Source of the DNA: Bolinopsis microptera
Taxonomy: Eukaryota; Ctenophora; Tentaculata; Lobata; Bolinopsidae
Direction: 5' to 3'
Assembly: GCF_026151205.1 (NCBI RefSeq)
Contig: NC_087074.1
Span: forward strand, 8,411,726 to 8,475,725
DNA length: 64,000 bases
Shown here: positions 10,828 through 21,860 of the stretch, piece by piece
Numbering within the stretch: position 1 is the stretch's first letter
How the letters are laid out: each line of letters begins with the position of its first letter
Notes under the pieces: model-generated
What the model was told of the DNA's origin: nothing
Database searches by the model: none
Seen by the model: only the letters and a program-made list of their open reading frames with translations
Made by a program: the position numbers and the translations under genes

Positions 10828-12863
10828 GGGTCTTGATTACGGTTGATTACGGAAGGGGGGGGGGGGGTAAAAATTGCTAAAATATTGATTACGTAATATG
10901 TGAACGACCCCTTATATTTACTTACAAATTACGATTAAATGTTTAATGAAATGAGATCTGAAGTGTTTCAAATCTTCTGTTTCCAGGTTTCCAGTAGCGC
11001 TGTGCTGGGCCCTAACGTAACGATCGGAGCAAACACAGTAGTTAAAGACGGAGTGAGGATAAAGCACTCAATTCTACTAGAGGGCTGTCAGGTCAGTATA
11101 CTAAGTGCCGGCTTATCACGTGACAACTTTATCTTCCAGACAATTTGTAGTTTATGTTACTTAAAAAATTAAGTCGGTAGGTTATGAAATTTATAAAATT
11201 TATACCTACCGATTTGATAACTTTGTCTTCCAGACACTTGCGTCGATTTGTAGTTTTATAACTTACTGACGCGCGCCTTGAGCTGTACTCAGCTCTTCCA
11301 AAGAAGGGTTGGGCGGTCTTCACCTGTCAAATAACAAGTTCTTGCGAGATCAATTTAAAATATAATAAAATACTCTCTAAAATGCCCCCTATATTCTCGT
11401 AGATATTTCTACAATATCCCATATATTGTATTCATGACAGGTAGATCAACATGCCTGTATTCTGTACACGGTGGTGGGAGGCGGCACTCGTGTTGGTAGC
11501 TGGGCTCGTCTAGAGGGAACTCCTACTGCCGTCAACCCTAACAAACCCCTCGCTCACATCACTAATCCTCCGTAAGTATACTAACAAACCCATCGCTCAC
11601 ATCACTAATCCTCCGTAAGTATACTAACAAACCCCTCGCTCACATCACTAATCCTCCGTAAGTATACTAACAAACCCCTCGCTCACATCACTAATCCTCC
11701 GTAAGTATACTAACAAACCCCTCGCTCACATCACTAATCCTCCGTAAGTATACTAACAAACCCCTCGCTCACATCACTAATCCTCCGTAAGTATACTAAC
11801 AAACCCCTCGCTCACATCACTAATCCTCCGTAAGTATACTAACAAACCCCTCGCTCACATCACTAATCCTCCGTAAGTATACTAACAAACCCCTCGCTCA
11901 CATCACTAATCCTCCGTAAGTATACTAACAAACCCCTCGCTCATATCTCTTATCCTCCGTAAGTATACTAACAAACCCCTCGCTCACATCACTAATCCTC
12001 CATAAGTATACTAACAAACCCCTCGCTCATATCTCTTATCCTCCGTGAGTATACTAACAAACCCCTCGCTCATATCTCTTATCCTCCGTGAGTATACTAA
12101 CAAACCCCTCGCTCACATCACTAATCCTCCGTAAGTATACTAACAAACCCCTCGCTCACATCACTAATCCTCCGTAAGTATACTAACAAACCCCTCGCTC
12201 ACATCACTAATCCTCCGTAAGTATACTAACAAACCCCTCGCTCATATCACTTATCCTCCGTAAGTATACTAACAAACCCCTCGCTCATAGCACTAATTCT
12301 CTGTAAGTATACTAACAAACCCCTCGCTCACATCACTAATCCTCCGTAAGTATACTAACAAACCCCTCGCTCACATCACTAATCCTCCGTAAGTATACTA
12401 ACAAACCCCTCGCTCATATCACTTATCCTCCGTAAGTATACTAACAAACCCCTCGCTCATAGCACTAATTCTCTGTAAGTATACTAACAAACCCCTCGCT
12501 CATATCACTAATCCTCCGTGAGTATACGAACAAACCCCTCGCTCATAGCACTAATCCTCCGTAAGTATACTAACAAACCCCTCGCTCATATCACTTATCC
12601 TTCGTGAGTATAATACTTGTCTAATTCTTCAGAATTCTCTAAGGGTTCTGTATTTCAGAGTAGCATATCTTAAGAATGTTATAGTAAAATGGTCAGTAAC
12701 AATTTCAATCCACAGAACGTTTAACGAAGAGGGGAAGTTGAATCCCAATATAACTGTTCTAGGTCATAATACCAATATCTCTAAAGGAACCCTGATTCTT
12801 AATTCTATTATTTTGCCTTACAAAGACATTGACCATTCACACAAGAATGTTATTTTACTTTGA
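7052..12863 (+). CDS. GMPPA: GMPPA, mannose-1-phosphate guanylyltransferase regulatory subunit alpha (3' part)
   Basis: Six exons encode about 245 C-terminal residues: 7052-7147, 7274-7402, 8002-8130, 10987-11091, 11441-11571 and 12716-12863 (stop TGA). All junctions are GT-AG and keep frame; the last join is phase 2 to phase 1. Recognisable segments are HYVEKPETFVSNTINCG, WSQIKTPGTAVFASQYYL, the left-handed beta-helix SAVLGPNVTIG and WARLEGTP, and the end LILNSIILP, closely matching animal GMPPA. GMPPA senses GDP-mannose and restrains the catalytic GMPPB subunit in the cytosol. The N-terminal nucleotidyltransferase half is not seen in the window, although a complete PLAC8-like gene sits just upstream. 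The fifth exon's donor lies at the start of a 25-copy tandem array. An AATAAA at 13443 beyond a transposon could serve the 3' end. Confidence 0.9.
8341..8605. mobile_element. MITE with 5-bp target duplication
   Basis: A 265-bp element in a GMPPA intron. Perfect terminal inverted repeats GGGCAGCTGGTCAGCCGG (8341-8358 and the complement at 8588-8605) are flanked by AGTAG on both sides (8336-8340, 8606-8610). The interior is a tandem array of about 38-bp units built on AAACGACATTATA and TAATGACAATATTAC. It has no coding capacity. The superfamily is not assigned. Confidence 0.85.
8699..9420. repeat. Repeat-like intronic sequence with local inversions
   Basis: Contains short inverted pairs (TAGCTTATTG with CAATAAGCT at 8707-8750) and a nested pair around AACCTAATTTAG (8989-9000) and CTAAATTAGGTT (9087-9098). 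It resembles a decayed foldback element, but clean ends were not found. Confidence 0.4.
9623..10911. mobile_element. Harbinger-like MITE (GGGGTCGTTCACATATTACG ends) with poly(G)
   Basis: The left end GGGGTCGTTCACATATTACG and its complement at 10892-10911 are flanked by TTA on both sides (9620-9622, 10912-10914). A 3-bp TWA duplication with G-rich ends suits PIF/Harbinger. The subterminal regions carry GGTTGATTACGG motifs next to homopolymer G runs: 35 G at 9691-9725, 51 G at 10775-10825 and 13 G near 10855-10867. A second element is inserted inside it. It lies in a GMPPA intron. Related copies lie at 12975-13339 and 16365. Confidence 0.8.
9887..10662. mobile_element. Nested Tc1/mariner-type MITE (TA flanks)
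   Basis: Terminal inverted repeats begin CAGGGTGGGTCAAAAGTCAG at 9887. The matching right end finishes at 10662, with about 42 bp of TIR and five differences. TA stands immediately outside both ends (9885-9886, 10663-10664). The element sits inside the Harbinger-like MITE, so it inserted later. No transposase frame of normal length is present; it is a non-autonomous copy. Confidence 0.82.
11538..12612 (+). repeat. 25-copy 43-bp minisatellite spanning a splice donor
   Basis: The unit begins CTAACAAACCCCTCGCTCAC and ends TCCGTAAGTATA. It recurs exactly every 43 bp from 11538 to 12570, giving 25 copies. The first copy comprises the last 34 nt of a GMPPA exon plus the first nine intronic bases, so every copy repeats a donor (GTAAGT, or GTGAGT in a few). 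The junction between units reads TACTAAC, the optimal branch-point consensus. Copies are nearly identical near the left and vary more towards the right (CATATCTCTTATCC, CATAGCACTAATTCTC variants). Confidence 0.97.
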
Positions 12864-12974
12864 TTGTGTAAAGAATGTGATATAGTGACATTTTGTCTAC
12901 ATTTTAACTGTGTGCTGTTTTTGGTTTTCAGTTTTTATTATTTGCGTTTAGTTTTATTTGAGAAGTAGTACTAA

Positions 12975-13339
12975 AAAGGGACATATTTTACTTCACATAT
13001 TACGTAATCAATATTTTGGCAATTTTTACCCCCCTCCGTAATCAACCGTAATCAAGACCCCCCCCCCCCCCCCCCTATATTACGTAATCAAGGTTTTAAC
13101 CCCCCCCCCCCCCCCCCCCCCCCCTCCGTAATCAAGACCCCCCCCCCCCCCCCCCCCCCCCCCCATTTTTGAGTTAAATTTTGATGTAGAGATACATTTG
13201 ATTACAATTTTGATTACATAATTAACGAAAATTGTCCAATTGGTATTTCGAAAATCGGTAAAAAATTAAAATTTTGATTACGTAATCAACAACCAAACCC
13301 CCCCCCCCTCGGCTGATTACGTAATATGTGAACGACCCC
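12975..13339. mobile_element. Degraded Harbinger-like MITE in the GMPPA 3' region
   Basis: The right end, complement of GGGGTCGTTCACATATTACG, finishes at 13339 and is followed by TAA. The left end is interrupted (CACATATTACGTAATCA at 12997). The interior holds several C runs of about 18-27 bases separated by CCGTAATCAA motifs, the complement of the copy at 9623. It lies about 110 bp after the GMPPA stop codon, before the next AATAAA (13443), so it may be transcribed in the 3' UTR. Confidence 0.7.
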
Positions 13340-13344
13340 TAATA

Positions 13345-14820
13345 GTAACTGATTAATCAAATTTTATCTTGAAATAAGTTTGATTTCTAGAATGTTTTAG
13401 GTTGTTAACATGATTGATGATAAAAGCTTATGATTTGTTGAAAATAAATTTCTTCCCAGTATAACAGTATCCGAGAAATATTTATTAAGTTAAAATCATT
13501 CAGATATCCTTATACTAACTTAAAGTTGAACATTTACCAATAGCACGAGCTACATAACAAGTAAGGAGTATTCAAAGTAAAACACGACAATTTAAGATCA
13601 AAATGGTAAAGTGTTAATGTAGTATAAACGAAAATAAAGGATGCTACGCAAACTATGATTAGTGATCACTATTACTATTAGTATTCCGACTTAATCATGA
13701 TTCTGTCAGGTTGGAAGTTGTTTTAACGTATCACGAGCACGCCTACAGGCGCGATTTTCGCTCAAAAATGCGGTTTTATAATTATAAAATTTACTTGTAA
13801 GATAAAATTTCGCCTCGGCTGTCATAGGTTTGATCAGAATCTGATTCAGTTCAATGAAATCCCTGACAAATTGCAACATGATTACATCTGATCTTCATCA
13901 TCACATCATGTCAATTTGTCAAACGTCAAAGTAAGTTACAATCTGTCCAAAACCTAATAAAGTTCTGACAACCGTTACACGTTATATAATAAGCTTCTTA
14001 TCACGTGATATTACCACCCAATCACAAAAAATACCTTTAATTAAATCGGAATGTTCTTCATGGCATGCACTGCATCATGCATGGTATAATGCAGTTTTCA
14101 CTCAAAGATCATTCCTCATTCTTGATTTCACAATCCCAATACGATGCACTAACAAAGTAAGCTTTTTCTACTACTTACCTAGCTTGCTCATTGCTAGTCT
14201 ATTGCTCGCTACTAACTCCCACATCACACATAATGCGAGAAGCTAGGAAAGAGCGCCGCGCATTGGTATTCACGTGCCAGGTAATACTACTACTACTACT
14301 ACATACTAGTACTAGTAGATAACGTTTGTTTTATAAATAGACTAGAAAACCCGTGGTCACAGGGAGGAAGCTGATATTGATAGTATTTTTTCTTAGTAAG
14401 TTTAAATCGCGTCAAAAAATATCCATCACAACCAAAGATACAGCCAATTAAAATGTTGCTCGTACTAAACACATCGTAATATCGACAAAACTGATCAAAA
14501 TGACGTTAAAACAATCATTGCACGTGCACGTGCGTGTAACAATCCTTGTTACCATGGTAACTACGCAACTTCCTATTTCTCGTCTGATTTGCACGTGGGC
14601 GGTCGTACATACATTCTACAAAAAGAATTCTCTGAATTATAGTAGAGATATAAGGTCATTCTGCATTGATCATCATCACAATGCATGATGATCCCAAAAT
14701 ACTATGGGATCGACAATTAAACCAATCTCTATGAAATGCAACAACTTAAACATCTAAAATCGAGCTCGACAGCAACAAACACAAAACACAATTAATCTAT
14801 TTCAAAGCATTGTGTAATTT
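13345..14820. other. Intergenic, few features
   Basis: Beyond an AATAAA at 13443-13448 that could end GMPPA transcripts, I see no gene. A short TAC microsatellite and an ACTAGTACTAGT palindrome lie at 14284-14319, and GCACGTGCACGTGC at 14519-14532. Confidence 0.45.
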
Positions 14821-14824
14821 ACTT

Positions 14825-15865
14825 GTATCACGAGGTGCAACCCCCACGGTCGCTTCACTATAGTCTTCGACGATACAGGGGGAGCCGCGCACTTCGTGCG
14901 CGGCGGGTCATACAACGTATGACAATCATTTACCGGGGGACCTCAGGCTATTATGTTCATAAACATGATAGAGATTCGGCGGAATAGAGATTCGGCGGAA
15001 TGACAGGCTGAGCGCGGCCCAGTAATGTGTCATGTGTGCAGTGTCAATTGCCATGTTGTGTTGGTATTTTGAGCGCATGAATTTATCGAGTTAAGCTAGG
15101 TCCTGTGTCATATCATATCTATTGTTTTTAATGGGTGCATAATATTCCAATTAAAGCATGATGCATCATGCATATTTGTTTCAAAGACAGTCGGACAGCC
15201 TATCATTCCTTCAAACAGAGCCCTCTCGCTTGCAGTAACGCGCGATCGCCGTTAACAAGCGCGTCACCCAGTACGCGTAGACTTGACGGTTAATTGACGA
15301 TGTCAATTCATGGCAGCTCGGCGCGGTACAGTTAGCGCATCTCGCTACAAACTTGACGGATGTTACTCGTCTAAATTTCTTCGAAGTCAGAAGTAGCGCG
15401 CGCCGCTTTCTTCTCAAAATGGCCCAATGGCAAGTGCTACGAAGTAGCGCGCGCCGGGCCTGATCATTTACAATGGTCAAGCGTAGACACATTAACAATG
15501 GTCAAGCGTAGACACATGTCAATCCTTCGCATCTCACCGATTTGTGGTTGCGATAAGCTTCGTGACGAGATCGTAGCGGAGCTCTACAGCTATACTGGCT
15601 CTACTTTAACTGGCTACAAGAATACAAAAACTAAATGCTAAAACAAATTGGCATTGTCAATCAAACGTGTTGTAGGTTTTAACTTGTATCACGTGGTGAC
15701 CCCCACTGTCGCTTCACTATAGTCTGTATCGTATTCGACGATACAGGGGGAGCCGCGTATCGTCTTCGACAATACCTAGGGGGAGCCGCGTATCGTCTTC
15801 GACGATACAGGGGGAGCCGCGCACTTCGTGCGCGGTGGGTCATACAACGTATGACAAGTTTTCAC
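14825..15865. repeat. Dispersed GC-rich hairpin repeat, two copies
   Basis: Copies at about 14825-14935 and 15678-15865 share CTTGTATCACG, GTCGCTTCACTATAGTCT, GATACAGGGGGAGCCGCG and end in GTCATACAACGTATGACAA. Each contains two strong stem-loops: CCGCGCAC with GTGCGCGG around TTC, and TCATAC with GTATGA. The second copy has extra tandem units built on GGGGGAGCCGCGTATCGTC. They stand out in GC content from the surrounding DNA. A structured SINE- or MITE-like family is likely; no tRNA-type boxes were recognised. Confidence 0.65.
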
Positions 15866-16310
15866 TGGGCGGCGCTCAGTCCGTATTATTTTGCTTAATA
15901 TCTTTATTCGGATTATGAACATGAATATGATAGTCTGGGGTCCCCGGGTCCCGGCCCAGGGTAATGTTTGCTACAAGTTGTATACCTCTCCTGCACGCGA
16001 AGCGTGCACGCCGGCCGGTGGGCGCGCGCTCAAAAGGGGTTGCAGCGTGTGTCAAGGTAATGTAAGTTTATAACCCACCATGAAACGACGTGACGCGCGC
16101 GCCGAGTTGAGCTCGCGGTATAGCGTACTCGTCGACAGTATTATATTTGGAACATCTGTTGAAACAAAATTGGCGGCGCGGCCGCGGCCGTCCAGTAAAA
16201 ACGTGAAAAATAAAATATTTGGAGCAACTTTTTTTTCTTACCTGAGGACCTCAGGCTTTAATGTTGGTAAATTAGGCGGAATGACAGGCTGAGCGCGGCC
16301 CAGTAACTTT
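14940..16310. repeat. Dispersed motif family 'CGGCGGAATGACAGGCTGAG'
   Basis: A block reading GATTCGGCGGAATGACAGGC and then TGAGCGCGGCCCAGTAA occurs at about 14971-15029 (with a duplicated first half) and 16274-16306. It is usually preceded by ACCTCAGGC or CCCCAGGGTATTAT. Further copies lie at 51231-51270 and 51338-51397. A second motif, AGCCCTCTCGCTTGCAGTA followed by CGCGCGAYCGCC, lies at 15220-15252 and 16448-16482, with a relative at 33921-33952. These appear to be pieces of one GC-rich interspersed family. Confidence 0.6.
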
Positions 16311-16364
16311 TTTTCAAGTATCACCAATTACCCTTACTTAAAAAACGATATTTATAATTTTTAA

Positions 16365-16485
16365 GGGGTCGTTCACATATTACGTAATCAGCCGTAGAGA
16401 AAAGTGTTTTCTAGGAAAAAAGTCAAGGGAGGGGGTTGCTCTAACCAGAGCCCTCTCGCTTGCAGTAGCGCGCGACCGCCGTAGG
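16365..16485. mobile_element. Solo left end of the Harbinger-like MITE
   Basis: GGGGTCGTTCACATATTACG at 16365 is followed by a GTAGAGAAAAGTGTTTTCTA block also found next to the poly(G) tract at 10742. It then breaks into the AGCCCTCTCGC motif family. No matching right end was found, so this is a truncated or rearranged copy. Confidence 0.6.
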
Positions 16486-16744
16486 CGGCAAAAGAGGGCT
16501 CTATAGATGGCCACAAACTGGCACCACAAATCGTGGTGCCAGATTTCCTCCCATATTTCTGATGCCGCGCGCGACGTGTTAGTCATGTCTATAGTTACTG
16601 CAACTGTTAGACTCGTGTATTGCATTTGCACATATATAATCAGTGCAATATTTTCTCGTTGGATAAGAGTTTTTGGAGGGAATTAATTTTATCTCTTTGT
16701 TCAATCGTTTCATTTTACAACTGTTTCCTGTTTCTTTGTTCGTT

Positions 16745-16890
16745 GCAATCATTCGGCAGCTGATCAGATCATTCGGCGGATGTTTCTTTGTTCGTTGCTT
16801 TTATTCGGCAGCTGATCAGATCATTCGGCGGATGATTCAAAGGGAGACAACTTTAAAGGTGTTTGAAGGTCAGCTGAAGGTCAGCTGAAG
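16745..16890. repeat. Tandem duplication with TTCGGCAGCTGATCAGATC units
   Basis: ATTCGGCAGCTGATCAGATC followed by ATTCGGCGGATG is present twice in tandem (16751-16782 and 16802-16833). A smaller AAGGTCAGCTG doublet follows at 16866-16887. Confidence 0.6.
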
Positions 16891-17206
16891 ACGATTTACA
16901 TAAATATTTTGAAAGCTCCTGCTAATTAAATCCTTGCGTATCACTTATATGTTTTTAATATCCCCTCTAGGTTTTAAGGTTTCTGTTAAATTGTCAGTAA
17001 TCAGCAGACTTTGCTACACTTTTGTCATTTGCAATTGGACTTAAAAAATGTTAAAGGTTGTCATTGTCTATAATTTCGAAATAGAGTTTTGTGGGGAACT
17101 AATTTAGTCTCTTTGGTCAAGCAACCCGGAACCCCATGAATAGTGAATACTGTTATCATGATCTCCGAGTTCACAACAGGTATAGGTTTTAAAATTCATA
17201 ATATAT

Positions 17207-17665
17207 GGGGGGGGGGGGGGGGGGGGGGGGGGGGCAACCAACCATATTTAAGTATATTAAAGTATATCCCGGGTCAAAATCGGAAAAAATCCTACATTTT
17301 AATATACTTTAATATACCTACAATAAGTAGATTAGAAGATAAGCCAGTTGCTAGTCCCCTGAACTCATACTTCATATATTTTGGCTCATAAATTGGTCAA
17401 GTATCAATATCTTTGAACAAGACTAACTTTACATGAAAGGTAAATCTAATCTATATACATGAAATAAAACAACATTTTTCACATATATTTTTATAATATA
17501 GGTATATTAAACATGTTAAAGTATATTAAAGTATATCCCGGGTCAAAATTGGAAAAAAACCTACATTTTAATATACTTTAATATGGTTCAAAATTTTAAT
17601 GGAGATAATATAGGTATATTAAAGTATATTAAAGTATATTAAAGTATATTAAAGTATATCCCCGG
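17207..17665. repeat. Poly(G) run and AT-rich direct repeats
   Basis: A run of 28 G at 17207-17234 is followed by repeats of TATTAAAGTATATCCCGGGT, at about 17257, 17524 and 17648. The first two are followed by CTACATTTTAATATACTTTA. The region 17613-17660 is a short tandem of GTATATTAAA. It has no coding capacity. Confidence 0.65.
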
Positions 17666-17669
17666 GTCA

Positions 17670-19060
17670 AAGTTGAGGCACTTATAGTATTAGTTACAGC
17701 CAATATAAAGTTCTCAACTAGATTATCAAGTTTTTAATCTTTCGCATAGAATTGAGAAACAAGAATGACCATCGATTTTAAAACCATTTTAATAAATTAA
17801 CGGGGTTTTCATCACACCATATCAAAACAATTCAAATAATCCGCTCCTTCTAAATCGCTCGTCTCAATAAAATATTGTGTGAAATAAAAAGGTCCTAATC
17901 AGGGTATGAAAGTAACCTGAACCGGTGTATTTTTGGACGCTGATTCCAAATCACCCGGTCGATGACGTAGTAAAAATGCTTCCCTAAAGAATTATAAGGG
18001 ACAAAAACTGTTTCGGTCCGGTCTGAGGCTACTGTTATGATTGCGGTTAAGGTTCGACCGGGATCCCGGCTTCATCCCGATGTCGGTCAAAAATCTTCCA
18101 ATTATTCGTCCCCAATTAATTCGTTATTAATTAATCAATGAAACACTGTCAAAGTTATAAGTGCCAGTTTGTTAGGTGAGATGTGCTTGTGCTTGTAATC
18201 AATAAAGGATACCATGGGGTTGTTATAGTGTCAGAGTTGGTTAAGCTGGTTTGTTGGGTAAGCTTATGCTGTGTTTGTGCTTGTACATACTATGTAATTA
18301 TAAAATAGGTATTGTAATACCTATAAAGTAGCGGATACCAGGTTTTAGCTGCAGTTTTTAATTATGGTGAGACGGCTTGTAATCAGTACAGCTATAAAAG
18401 GATACAAAAGTTGTTGGTGTCAGAATCTGTAAATTAACACATGCTAGTATGCTACCCTACGCAATGTCCTCATCACCTGATCCGTCAGTATAATAAATCT
18501 AACTGGCTCTTCATTTGACTCCGTAACCATACTCTCGTCGTACGAGTCGTCTTTGTTCATATTGTTCGGGGTAATGTAATATAAACAATAAACAATCAGG
18601 AGGGAACTTGAACTGATATAATATTTCGTAGTTATTCTGGCTCTTCAGTCGTAGTTGATCATCAAGTTGATTTCTAAGTTTTCCGGCAGGATGCTCAGTC
18701 AACTTTTTTCGTCACCTTGAAAGCCGGCCCCTTTTCACTCGCGACTGAGAAAGGAGGTGGACACAGATAGATTCAGACAAGCTGGTTCAGATGTACAGAG
18801 TGTGATTTTCCGACAGGACTCCAGGAGATTTCGTCTCTGGGGCTCCAGCTTGTCTTTCAAATATCTTGTAACCTTGTCCTTACCAAACAGTACCACAGTA
18901 TTAGCTATGCCCTGTCTACTAGTTTAGCTTTATCTCTTAATCTGGTACCCTGCTATACAGTATACATGTTTACATATTAATTGCGTTTAAACCCCTCCAA
19001 CATCTCCCCCCCCCCCCCCAACATCTCCCCCCCCCCCCCCACCCACCCCCTTCTCCTGAG
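17670..19060. other. Intergenic with C-run relic at the right end
   Basis: No gene was recognised. A GACCGGGATCCCGGC motif at 18057-18071 resembles the CCGGGA-rich ends of the element at 25088. Two C runs (about 19005-19050) followed by GGATGACCCCTTA suggest another decayed copy of the GGGGTCGTTCAC-type MITE. Confidence 0.4.
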
Positions 19061-19639
19061 CGAGTGATTACTAAAACATGTGGATGACCCCTTATTATAC
19101 AAAGGACCATAGGTCGTCAGAAATAGCATACATTGATTATTGATGTACACGCTATATAATACACATTACAGTGTAAAGTTACACTGATCTACAGTTCATC
19201 TCTTATGGATTATTCCAGAATTGCGCGCGCACACGTGTTATGATCAAACAGATCGTTTCATAATCATGGCATGTATACCGTCGTTATATACACGCTCTCG
19301 TTGTGTGTACGTTTTGATCTTTAATATTTGATTTGATGCAACACATCACTACAGCAGCTACAATTGTACATTTAGACTTTAACTTTGCTCCAAATTATAG
19401 TCCCAAACTTTTCTAGTAGTTCTGAAAAAGCAAGATTTTCTATGATACAGCGACTTTTTATATCGCTGCAATATAATTTAGACTTTAGAGCCTAGTTACT
19501 TTTAGATAGCTGATCTTCAGGGCTCTTTCCCCTCAAATGATTGTAAAGCCCGCTCATGTTTGACAATATTTACACTGACAGAAATTGGTCATCTAATTTT
19601 ATCTTGTTCTCTCACAAACCTGAGTATTAACCAGTGTAA

Positions 19640-20250
19640 CTTTTCTAGGAGCTGCCATTTATGACTGGCATCACACACTATACACCTTGGGTTCTTGGAC
19701 TATTCAAAGACAGGACAAAACCTATAATGCTCCAGCTCTACAAATCCATGGTATTACGATCCAGCGAGTGGAGTACTGCTGCTCTGGAATCCAAAAAAGA
19801 TCTATAATATCCAGTCAGTCGAGAGCATACAACGCCAGTTTAATTGTAGACAGATTCTAGGGCTCAAAAACACCGACTATGGATAGACCGAAGGAACTGA
19901 AACTTATATCCCTGCTGGCTGCTAAGATGCTGAGGAGGCTAGACTCCATCATACATCTGTGGAAATTTCTCCAGGGTATATGTCCAAATTACCTATAGAT
20001 GATCGGATGTACAGTTCAGAGAGAATGCCAGACTGAGAGTTAAAGTAATACTATCTTCTCTCACCAAAAAAATCAGCTTCTTCACGCTCCATGCCTACGA
20101 CTAATCATTTGCAGTGAAAGCTGGGAGACTTGGAATTTTCTCCCTAAATTGACAATAGTGACAATATCAAAAGACTTTGCAATCTTCAAGACATTTCTCG
20201 GAAACGGGAAACCGCAGATTGCGTGATAACCGTGAACTTACCTATTTCTA
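19640..20250 (+). pseudogene. Decayed LINE reverse transcriptase, C-terminal region
   Basis: Frameshifted translation gives pieces such as LQLYKSMV, EYCCSGIQKR and PKELKLISLLAAKMLRRLD. These are the thumb and C-terminal signature of non-LTR reverse transcriptases: a lysine-rich L/IYKxLVRPxLEYC-type motif, then RRFT and RRxRGDLI-type positions. Stops and frameshifts are frequent. The start and end are approximate. Confidence 0.55.
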
Positions 20251-21369
20251 CTCTTCTATATAAGTTCAATAGGTTGGACCAAGAAGTTCTTGGGTAACAT
20301 TGTTTTTCTATCCTATATGTGACCTCTGCTGAGTTTCGCCAAGACTTGACGGGCCATCACATCTTCTGACCACCCCACCAGTATCGCTTGTTGCGCCAGC
20401 ACAGCAGAGAGTTCGTGAGGAGGGCCTGTTTCCCTGATCGCGGCTTATTGTTGTCGCTATAATTGCAATTGTCCAAACAACCTGTTGTAAGTAGAGCTGT
20501 GTTTATTTAAATTGACTGATGTTCAATATTAATATTATATTACCTCGACAAATAGAATAGTATAGTTGTTGGTTTAATTGATGCACAATTAATACGCTGA
20601 ACTTATTAGATTTATTTTTATTGGTCAATAATTTTATTGGTCAATAAACAATAAACTCACTATATCGCAGTTAATATCATTTCTTCTGTCAGTGAGTTGG
20701 TGCCAGTTAATAAAGCAAAAGTTCAACGGAGGTAGTACACACACTACACAGTACATGGTAGACAGAGAGCACGGTACGTTTTATTTTAATAACTTCTCAG
20801 TAGTGAGAATATCACTTTTACTAACTTCGTGTCTCCCTTTAGTTTATCCCGCAATAAGTGACTTTTACCAATGTGGTAATTTAGCCCTCCCATGGTTGTT
20901 TCAGTGAACTGGAACTTGGGCATTTCTGTTTAAGCCTTCGTTATAGATAAGATTATCGTAGTCACCGACATCCACCGACTTATTGTGTAATGCTTAATAA
21001 CAAAATTTCTGAATTAAATGTAACCTTGTATTGGGCTGAAATTACTAATAATAATTATAATGATAGGATTATGGGCTATGGCCACATTATACATAGCCAT
21101 TTAGACAAAACTTGAAACCCATGAACTGCACTCTACGCTATTGCAGTTCACACAATATTTTCAAAAGAAAATGTTCCTATCCGGAAAATGTTATGATTAA
21201 TTATTTTTGTGTTATGATTAATTATTTTTAGAACATGTAGTTCTGAATTTAACAACCAAAAAACATTGATTCCTCGGTATTTAGCAATCAATGCTTATTA
21301 GACATGAAATATGGCATATGAATCATGCTCACATGTAATATTTTTGACATCAAGGTTTCGTTAAGATCC

Positions 21370-21860
21370 TAGAAGTGAGCCTCCACTCGCTATCAGTCGA
21401 GCTTTGAATGCGTCTACTGAACTGGCTTCTTTAACCGAACTTGGTACTTTGTTCCAGTAATTGTTAACACGGTTACTGAGGACCTGATTTCCTCTTTTAT
21501 CTTAATTAGAATCTTGGTACCGCTACGTGATATTCTGAAAAGATCTTGTCCATAGTCCACTTTGCCCGTCGTTATTTTAAAGGTTTCAATAAGATCACTT
21601 CCTCATACGGCACTCCAGTTGTGTTGTTAACTGGAGGATTCTCAGTCTCTCATCGTATGGTAGAATACCAATCCCGTCGATTATTCGTGTAAGTTCTCAT
21701 CTTGAACATATTCTTAATAGTCTTAATACTTTAATAGTTCTCCAGTTTCCGTGCTCTGCTGGTAGATTCCACACTTGCACAGCGTATTCGATGTGAGGTC
21801 GACTAGAGTTCGGTAAACATTCAGCATAACAAATTTGTTACGGCAGATCAAGCTTCGTTT
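21370..21860 (-). pseudogene. Decayed LINE reverse transcriptase, C-terminal region
   Basis: Read on the minus strand, broken frames give EYAVQVWNLPAEHGNWR, LTRIIDGIGILPYDERLR, YGQDLFRISRSGTKIL and NNYWNKVPSSVKEA in the order expected for a LINE reverse-transcriptase tail. At least two frame breaks interrupt them. It resembles the copy at 34372 in motif order and is another dead fragment. Confidence 0.7.

Noticed and set aside
11538-12612. CRISPR-like array (regular 43-bp spacing)
   Set aside because: Units are directly contiguous without unique spacers, overlap a GMPPA exon boundary, and the DNA is eukaryotic.
17143-17391. ORF with a polyglycine run
   Set aside because: Produced by the 28-base G tract and AT repeats.
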